11,846 nucleotides of DNA from contig JAOZSY010000042.1 of assembly GCA_029939445.1 (NCBI GenBank), positions 2,828 to 14,673 of the forward strand, read 5' to 3'. The translations under genes and the position numbers were made by a program. Below are positions 7,391 to 11,846 of the stretch, in pieces. Under the pieces are notes generated by a model, which worked only from the letters and a program-made list of their open reading frames with translations, was not told the origin of the DNA and ran no database searches. This stretch comes from Bacteroidales bacterium (lineage in GTDB: Bacteria; Bacteroidota; Bacteroidia; Bacteroidales; UBA1556). Numbering within the stretch: the stretch's first letter is position 1; each line of letters opens with the position of its first letter.

Positions 7391-9673
7391 TTAATCGAGT
7401 TTTTGTTGACCATTAATTGCATCAACAACAGCTATAGCAGTCATATCTACAATTTCACGAACTGAGCTTGAAAGCTGAAGAATATGAACAGGTTTTTTAA
7501 GACCCATAACTATAGGTCCAATAGCCTCAGCATGTCCAATTTCTTGGAGCATCTTATAAGCAATATTTCCAGAATTTAAACTTGGAAATATTAATGTATT
7601 TACATCTCTATTTCCTAATTTTGAAAATGGGTAACGCTCAGTTCTTAAATTTGTATTAAGAGCAAAATTAGCTTGCATCTCACCATCAACCATAATATCA
7701 GGGTGATTTTCATGAAGAATAGATACTGCCTCACTCATCTTTAATGAGCTTCCAGCCTCAGTAGAGCCAAAGTTAGAATATGATAATAATGCAATATTTG
7801 GATCAAAACCAAAATTACGAACTTCGTTTGCAGTTAATAAGGTAATATCTACCAATTCTTGAGCACTAGGATCTGTATTTATAGTAGTATCAGCTAAGAA
7901 AAATGGGCCCTTTTTGGTATTCATAATATACATACCAGCAATCTTATTTATATCATCGCGCTTACCAATTATCTGTAATGCCGGACGAATAGCAGAAGCA
8001 TATTTGGTATTTAAACCAGCAATCATTGCATCAGCATCTCCACTCTCTACCATAGCAACTCCAAAATAGTTTTCGTCAAACATTTTGCTTAGAGCCTGAC
8101 TATATGAAATACCTCTTCTATTACGTTTATTACAAAGTAGTTTTGCATATTTCTGTCTTGTATCAGTCATAGCCGAAGAAGAGAAATTAACAATCTCAAT
8201 ATCACTAATATCTAATGCAAACTTTTCTGCATTTTTCTTAATTAGCTTCTCATTTCCTAATAATACAGGAATAGCAATACCCTCATTACTAACCTGAATT
8301 GCTGCTTGCATTACTTTAATATCGCTAGCATCAGTATAAACCACACGCTTTGGTGCTGCCTTAGCTTTTGAATATGCTGATCTCATTATTGAGTTATCAA
8401 TTCCCATACGTTGGCGAAGCTCAGATCTATAAGCATCCCAATCTTTAATTTCTTGGGTAGCAACACCTGAATCAACTGCCGCTTTTGCTACTGCAACAGA
8501 AACATACTCTATCAATCGTGGGTCAAGTGGTGTAGGAACAATATATTCCTTGCCAAACCCCATTTCAGTTTTGCCATAAGCCTTTTGTACTACATCAGGT
8601 ACTGGCTCTTTCGCCAATTCTGCCAATGCATAAACCGCAGCAATTTTCATTTCTTCATTAATAGCTGTAGCTCTAACGTCTAGTGCGCCTCTAAAGATAA
8701 AAGGAAATCCTAATACATTATTAATTTGGTTAGGATAATCAGAACGACCCGTTGCAAATATTAAATCCTGACGAGTAGCCAATGCATCTTCGTAAGTGAT
8801 TTCTGGATCTGGATTAGCCATTGCAAATACAATTGGTTCGTCTGCCATAGAAGCAAGCATCTCTTTGCTCATTGCTCCTTTAACTGATAATCCTAAGAAT
8901 ATATCTGCACCAACAAGAGCATCAGAAAGAGTTTTTTTGTCGGTATCGCGGGCAAATTCTTTCTTCGCATCGTTCATATCCGTACGTGAGGTCCTAAGAA
9001 CACCTTTACTATCACACATTAGTATATTCTCGGGCTTTACACCAACTGACATATACAAACGTGTACAAGCAGACGCAGAAGCACCAGCTCCACTTACAAC
9101 TAATTTAACCTTAGAAATATCTTTTCCAGTAAGTTCCAAAGCTGAAACCAAACCTGCAGCTGAGATTATTGCTGTTCCATGTTGATCGTCGTGCATTACA
9201 GGAATATCAAGAGCCTCTTTTACTCTACGCTCAATCTCGAAACACTCAGGAGCTTTTATGTCCTCCAAATTGATACCTCCAAAAGTAGGAGCTATCTCAA
9301 TTACTGTTTCTACAAACTTATCAATATCTCTTGTGCTTATTTCAATATCAAATACATCAACATCAGCAAAAATCTTAAATAAAAGACCCTTACCTTCCAT
9401 TACTGGCTTGCCTGCTAATGCTCCAATATTTCCTAAACCAAGTACCGCAGTACCATTTGATATTACTGCCACAAGATTTCCCTTTGCAGTATACTTATAG
9501 GCATCTGCTGGGTTTTTCTCAATGGCTAAACATGGATAAGCTACTCCTGGGGAGTAGGCTAATGATAGATCTCTTTGTGTAGAATATGGTTTCGTTGGTA
9601 CTACTTCCACTTTTCCTGGCTTTCCACCTTGCATATGATATTCTAATGCAGCTTTTTCTAGTAACTTACTCAT
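7391..9673 (-). CDS. maeB: NADP-type malic enzyme with C-terminal phosphotransacetylase-like domain
   Basis: Oxidative decarboxylation of malate to pyruvate and CO2, usually with NADP+, in the cytosol. At 760 residues it has the length of the MaeB hybrid class. The N-terminal malic domain (about 15-160) shows the catalytic Tyr in LAYSPGVA (Y40), the catalytic Lys in EGKGLLFK (K95) and metal ligands E137/D138 (NLEDI) and D162/D163 (HDDQHGT). The Rossmann domain (about 165-400) has GAGASA (195-200) and FAMANPDPE. Residues about 430-755 form a phosphate acetyl/butyryl transferase-like domain (DADAMIAGLN, LADTTIN, LLSYSNFGS, DGEMQANFALN, FPSLNSGNIAYK). In MaeB proteins this domain generally acts as an acetyl-CoA-sensing regulatory module rather than an active transacetylase. 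The ATG at 9673 gives the usual short N-terminus. It is transcribed divergently from the sirtuin, with two candidate -7 boxes upstream and a strong terminator downstream. NADP preference comes from the family, not from a residue I could check. Confidence 0.95.
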   Translation of the reverse strand: MSKLLEKAALEYHMQGGKPGKVEVVPTKPYSTQRDLSLAYSPGVAYPCLAIEKNPADAYKYTAKGNLVAVISNGTAVLGLGNIGALAGKPVMEGKGLLFKIFADVDVFDIEISTRDIDKFVETVIEIAPTFGGINLEDIKAPECFEIERRVKEALDIPVMHDDQHGTAIISAAGLVSALELTGKDISKVKLVVSGAGASASACTRLYMSVGVKPENILMCDSKGVLRTSRTDMNDAKKEFARDTDKKTLSDALVGADIFLGLSVKGAMSKEMLASMADEPIVFAMANPDPEITYEDALATRQDLIFATGRSDYPNQINNVLGFPFIFRGALDVRATAINEEMKIAAVYALAELAKEPVPDVVQKAYGKTEMGFGKEYIVPTPLDPRLIEYVSVAVAKAAVDSGVATQEIKDWDAYRSELRQRMGIDNSIMRSAYSKAKAAPKRVVYTDASDIKVMQAAIQVSNEGIAIPVLLGNEKLIKKNAEKFALDISDIEIVNFSSSAMTDTRQKYAKLLCNKRNRRGISYSQALSKMFDENYFGVAMVESGDADAMIAGLNTKYASAIRPALQIIGKRDDINKIAGMYIMNTKKGPFFLADTTINTDPSAQELVDITLLTANEVRNFGFDPNIALLSYSNFGSTEAGSSLKMSEAVSILHENHPDIMVDGEMQANFALNTNLRTERYPFSKLGNRDVNTLIFPSLNSGNIAYKMLQEIGHAEAIGPIVMGLKKPVHILQLSSSVREIVDMTAIAVVDAINGQQKLD

Positions 9674-9738
9674 AATGCTTGTTTTATATGAATTGTGTTA
9701 TTCTATAATTATTCAAGTTTGTATTGATAATGATTCTG

Positions 9739-9746
9739 CAAATTTA
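9739..9746 (-). promoter_or_regulatory. -7 box candidate 1 for malic enzyme
   Basis: Reads TAAATTTG on the minus strand, a perfect TAnnTTTG, 65 bp upstream of the ATG. A weak TTCTG-type -33 lies about 20 bp further upstream. The box overlaps by two bases the left arm of the TTCTGCA/TGCAGAA inverted repeat. Confidence 0.5.
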
Positions 9747-9796
9747 ATAAATTACAATTTATGCAGAACATTTTAATTCTTAATTGAAAATAAATA

Positions 9797-9804
9797 CAAA
9801 AGTA
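9797..9804 (-). promoter_or_regulatory. -7 box candidate 2 for malic enzyme
   Basis: Reads TACTTTTG on the minus strand, identical to the -7 box of the secreted T9SS protein. It lies 123 bp upstream of the ATG. No TTG is seen at the -33 position, so it is an alternative to candidate 1 or a second start. Confidence 0.4.
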
Positions 9805-9893
9805 ATAATATATATATAGAGTATTATTCTTCTCATTATAGTTTGTCATTTATAAAAAATAGATAAGTACTAGTTTAGTACTGACAAATGTTG

Positions 9894-9901
9894 TATATTT
9901 G
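9894..9901 (+). promoter_or_regulatory. -7 box candidate for the sirtuin gene
   Basis: TATATTTG, a perfect TAnnTTTG, with a weak TTTAG about 20 bp upstream. It lies 154 bp before the ATG at 10056, so the leader would be about 150 nt and would contain two of the three TATTTGANCA boxes. Confidence 0.4.
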
Positions 9902-9933
9902 AGCAATAAATACTATTTGACCATATTTGATCA
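9896..9933 (+). repeat. Three TATTTGANCA boxes
   Basis: Copies at 9896-9905 (TATTTGAGCA), 9914-9923 (TATTTGACCA) and 9924-9933 (TATTTGATCA). They differ only at position 8. Spacings are 18 and 10 bp, and the last two abut, placing them on the same helix face. A regulator-binding role is inferred; the first copy overlaps a candidate -7 box. Confidence 0.5.
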
Positions 9934-10055
9934 CTTTTTTAATAATGTAATTATTTAGGGAATGCAAAATTAAGGTTGGCCTATAAAAGAGATCTTAGTA
10001 ATTATATTGCTTTTAAGATTTTTAAAAAAAATAGTAAGTTGTTTTATTATAATAC

Positions 10056-10748
10056 ATGTTAAATATGAAAAAAATTGTTGTACTAAGTGGAGCAGGAATG
10101 AGTGCAGAGAGTGGAATCCTTACTTTTAGAGATATGGGTGGAATGTGGGACAGGTATAATATTGAAGAAGTAGCGAGTCCTATTGCATGGGTAGAAACAC
10201 CACAACTGGTTATGGATTTTTATAATACGAGAAGAAAGCAACTTCTTTCGGTAGAGCCCAATAAGGCTCACGAAGCTCTAGTAGAATTAGAAAAACAATA
10301 CGATGTAGAAATAATTACCCAAAATGTAGATGATTTACACGAGAGAGCCGGCTCTAGCAATGTTTTACACTTGCATGGTGAGCTTAGAAAAGTTCGGAGC
10401 GAAAAAGATGATAATTTGGTTACAGAGCTCGAAGGTTGGAAACTTAAAATAGGTGATTTGGCTGAAGATGGTGCCCAGCTTCGTCCACATATAGTATGGT
10501 TTGGCGAGGATGTACCTTTAATCGACTATGCTGCCGAAAGAGTAAATCTAGCAGATATACTAATTATTATTGGCACTTCGCTCTCGGTATATCCTGCTGC
10601 TGGTTTGATGAGTTGTACTACTCAAGATTGTAAGACGTATTATATTGATCCTAAGGCAAATCAGCAGGCTATACAAGATATGGTGTGCATTTCTAAAAAA
10701 GCTACAATTGGAGTTCCTAAGTTGGTTGAAGAGTTAATTTCAAAATAG
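10056..10748 (+). CDS. cobB: Class III (SIRT5/CobB-like) NAD-dependent protein deacylase lacking the zinc site
   Basis: Removes acyl groups from protein lysines using NAD+, releasing nicotinamide and O-acyl-ADP-ribose; cytosolic. 230 residues. Visible marks are the NAD motif SGAGMSAESG (11-20), TFRD, the class III acyl-selectivity pair Y56/R59 (YNTRR), TQNVDDLH (88-95), catalytic H107 (HLHGEL), RPHIVWFGE (143-151) and GTSLSVYPAAG (173-183). The segment 110-142, which in most sirtuins carries two CxxC pairs binding zinc, has no cysteine at all. It holds the conserved-looking stretch KIGDLAEDGAQLRP instead, as I recall for other Bacteroidota sirtuins. The start at 10056 gives MLNMKK; the ATG at 10065 (MKKIVVL) is equally good and closer to family starts. 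It is divergent from malic enzyme and followed 73 bp later by the GIN gene. CobB-type deacylases commonly regulate acetyl-CoA synthetase; the target here is unknown. Confidence 0.93.
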   Translation: MLNMKKIVVLSGAGMSAESGILTFRDMGGMWDRYNIEEVASPIAWVETPQLVMDFYNTRRKQLLSVEPNKAHEALVELEKQYDVEIITQNVDDLHERAGSSNVLHLHGELRKVRSEKDDNLVTELEGWKLKIGDLAEDGAQLRPHIVWFGEDVPLIDYAAERVNLADILIIIGTSLSVYPAAGLMSCTTQDCKTYYIDPKANQQAIQDMVCISKKATIGVPKLVEELISK

Positions 10749-10821
10749 ATTGTAACTTTTTAATTGTAAAAAACGTCTGCTATATAATTCAATAATATAG
10801 AAATCCGAAAACATATAAATT

Positions 10822-11541
10822 ATGAATACTTTCTCTACACTTAAAGGAATTGGAATAGCAATAGTTATCTTCTTATTATTTTCATTTACTTTTCTTAATA
10901 GAATAAATGGCAGTGGAAATTTAGTAAAAGAAGAAAGATCAGTTAGTACTTTTAATTCTATTGAAGCCGGTGGTGCTTTCGAAATTATTATAGTAAAAGG
11001 AGATAAACAAAGCTTAATAATTGAAACTGATGATAATATCATAGAGAAGGTTATTAGCAATGTGAATAATGGAGAATTAGAATTAAGTACTAAAGGAAAC
11101 ATTAATAATCCTACAAAAATGATGGTGTATATTACTATGGCCGAGCTAAAGGATATAGACCTCAGTGGAGCCGCCTCCTTGACTAGCGAATCGCGATTTG
11201 AGAATGATGATATGGACTTTGAGCTTAGTGGAGCCTCATCGTCGGAGCTGAGAATTAAATGTAATAAACTCGATGTTGATATTAGTGGAGCTGCAAATAT
11301 AAACTTAAGCGGTTATGTTGCTAAATTAGAGTTAGAATGTTCGGGAGCAAGTAATTTTAAAGCTTACGACTTAGAGGCCGATGAAGCAAATATTGATTGC
11401 AGTGGTGCATCAAGCGTTAAGGTTTCAGTTACTAAATCATTAATTGGAGAAGCCTCCGGAGCATCAAGTATTACGTATAAAGGAAATCCTTCTAATGTAG
11501 ATGTTAGAACATCGGGAGCAAGCGATATTGATAGAAAGTAG
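10822..11541 (+). CDS. Secreted head-GIN domain protein (DUF2807)
   Basis: 239-residue envelope protein of unknown function, common in Bacteroidota. Residues 9-26 are a signal peptide or N-terminal anchor (IAIVIFLLFSFTF) with no lipobox cysteine. The DUF2807 domain starts at VSTFNSIEAGGAFEIIIVKG (41-60), continues with LIIETDDNIIEKV, and runs to the C-terminus. An SGA motif recurs at residues 115, 136, 155, 174, 194, 212 and 231, that is every 18-21 residues, as expected for successive coils of a beta-solenoid with a stacked turn. The name 'putative auto-transporter adhesin, head GIN domain' is a database label; nothing here shows transport or adhesion. It starts 73 bp after the sirtuin stop, and a -7-like TAACTTTT (10753-10760, one mismatch) lies between, so co-transcription is uncertain. 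No terminator was found downstream. Confidence 0.88.
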   Translation: MNTFSTLKGIGIAIVIFLLFSFTFLNRINGSGNLVKEERSVSTFNSIEAGGAFEIIIVKGDKQSLIIETDDNIIEKVISNVNNGELELSTKGNINNPTKMMVYITMAELKDIDLSGAASLTSESRFENDDMDFELSGASSSELRIKCNKLDVDISGAANINLSGYVAKLELECSGASNFKAYDLEADEANIDCSGASSVKVSVTKSLIGEASGASSITYKGNPSNVDVRTSGASDIDRK

Positions 11542-11559
11542 AAATTCTTATTGTGTAAG

Positions 11560-11587
11560 CAGTGAAATGTAATCAGTATTCAGTGAA
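11560..11587. repeat. Heptamer-phased short repeats
   Basis: CAGTGAA (11560-11566), a diverged unit (11567-11573), CAGTATT (11574-11580) and CAGTGAA (11581-11587) lie in exact 7-bp phase. They directly abut the stop codon of the partial minus-strand gene. They resemble the CAGT-type heptamer tracts found scattered between genes in several bacterial groups. Confidence 0.5.
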
Positions 11588-11641
11588 TTATCGCTGCACC
11601 AGCTGAGCAGCCTGTCTCAAAGACAGACCGCGACTTGCCAC
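11588..11641. repeat. G+C-rich block with small hairpin, possible dispersed repeat
   Basis: 31 of 54 bases are G or C, against under one third in the sequence on both sides. It contains a perfect 6-bp hairpin CTGTCT/AGACAG (11612-11617, 11621-11626) with a 3-nt loop, and GCTG/CAGC-type words. It adjoins the heptamer repeats, so both may belong to one element. Only one copy is visible in this window. Confidence 0.35.
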
Positions 11642-11846
11642 AAAAATAGAACTGTAGGTATTTTGAAGTATGAGTTTATTCACATTGCTAAAATAGTCAT
11701 AATTCATATTACCAATAGCATATATATTTGACGAAATTGGTAATATATTGGTAGAATTCAGAGTTGTGGCATCATAGACATAATTATCATTTTGTATAAA
11801 ACCATAGAAAAAAGCAAATACATAATCATATAGCCACGTATTATCG
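11588..11846 (-). CDS. Unidentified protein, C-terminal 85 residues (runs off right edge)
   Basis: A minus-strand frame is open from the right edge to the TAA at 11588-11590, giving 85 residues; the start lies outside the window. I do not recognise the family. The first 70 residues are rich in Tyr, Asn and Phe (NTWLYDYVFAFFYGF, NSTNILP, NIYAIGNMNYDYFSNVN), and their codons are as AT-rich as the neighbouring genes. The last 17 residues (ASRGLSLRQAAQLVQR plus the preceding Val) come from an abruptly G+C-rich stretch of about 57% with codons such as CTG, CAG and CGC. The C-terminus may therefore have been replaced or extended by a repeat element. It ends convergently with the GIN gene, 46 bp away. 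That it is a real gene rests on the long open frame and low-complexity-free composition; moderate confidence. Confidence 0.55.
   Translation of the reverse strand, partial: DNTWLYDYVFAFFYGFIQNDNYVYDATTLNSTNILPISSNIYAIGNMNYDYFSNVNKLILQNTYSSIFVASRGLSLRQAAQLVQR

Larger units (their letters stand above)
9674..10055. other. Divergent control region between malic enzyme and sirtuin
   Basis: 382 bp, very AT-rich, no open frame of note. It holds -7 boxes for both directions (9739-9746 and 9797-9804 minus, 9894-9901 plus). It also has an inverted repeat TTCTGCA/TGCAGAA (9734-9740, 9762-9768), an inverted repeat TTTGTCA/TGACAAA (9842-9848, 9882-9888) enclosing two AGTACT palindromes (9866-9871, 9877-9882), and three TATTTGANCA boxes (9896-9905, 9914-9923, 9924-9933). 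The density suggests an actual regulatory region. Confidence 0.7.

Noticed and set aside
8796..9185. 129-codon plus-strand open frame inside the malic enzyme gene
   Set aside because: It lies antisense to a fully conserved enzyme, has no domain or signal peptide and no promoter; it is a shadow of the coding strand.
10740..11102. 120-codon minus-strand open frame over the sirtuin end and GIN start
   Set aside because: It overlaps a clear DUF2807 coding region and its hydrophobic, Ser/Leu-rich product is what antisense of such a gene gives.

Overview
The window is AT-rich (about one third G+C by eye). Several traits point to a Bacteroidota genome, probably Bacteroidales- or Cytophagales-like: a T9SS C-terminal sorting domain, a FucP/GluP-type sugar transporter of the Bacteroidota kind, a head-GIN (DUF2807) protein, leaders without Shine-Dalgarno sequences, and -7 boxes of the TAnnTTTG type in front of several genes. 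No phage, transposon, CRISPR, tRNA or rRNA was seen.

Layout. (1) 1-2631, plus strand: the 3' part of a sugar/proton-type MFS transporter whose start lies off the left edge, then a nine-helix membrane polyferredoxin. A hairpin at 2648-2683 ends this block. (2) 2725-4353, minus: an exported, T9SS-sorted protein with a fibronectin-III-like domain and a choice-of-anchor-J domain. (3) 4487-9673, minus: three enzymes of the malate/oxaloacetate node, in transcription order malic enzyme with a phosphotransacetylase-like domain, then (after a 565-bp gap) eukaryote-type citrate synthase, then malate dehydrogenase. Each is followed by its own strong terminator, so this is a physical cluster rather than a simple operon. 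(4) 9674-10055: a divergent control region rich in small repeats. (5) 10056-11541, plus: a class III sirtuin without its zinc cysteines, then a secreted GIN-domain protein with a periodic SGA motif. (6) 11542-11846: heptamer repeats, a G+C-rich block, and the 3' end of an unidentified minus-strand gene that runs off the right edge.

How the genes fit together. Malic enzyme turns malate into pyruvate, malate dehydrogenase turns malate into oxaloacetate, and citrate synthase joins oxaloacetate to acetyl-CoA. The phosphotransacetylase-like domain of the malic enzyme is a known acetyl-CoA sensor in its family, and the divergent sirtuin consumes NAD+ to remove acyl groups from lysines. A shared carbon/acetyl-CoA theme is therefore plausible, but co-regulation is inference.

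I found no clear new multi-gene system. The points most worth a second look are the heptamer and G+C-rich block at the right end, the zinc-less sirtuin, the orphan plus-strand terminator in the gap upstream of citrate synthase, and the repeated TATTTGANCA boxes upstream of the sirtuin.
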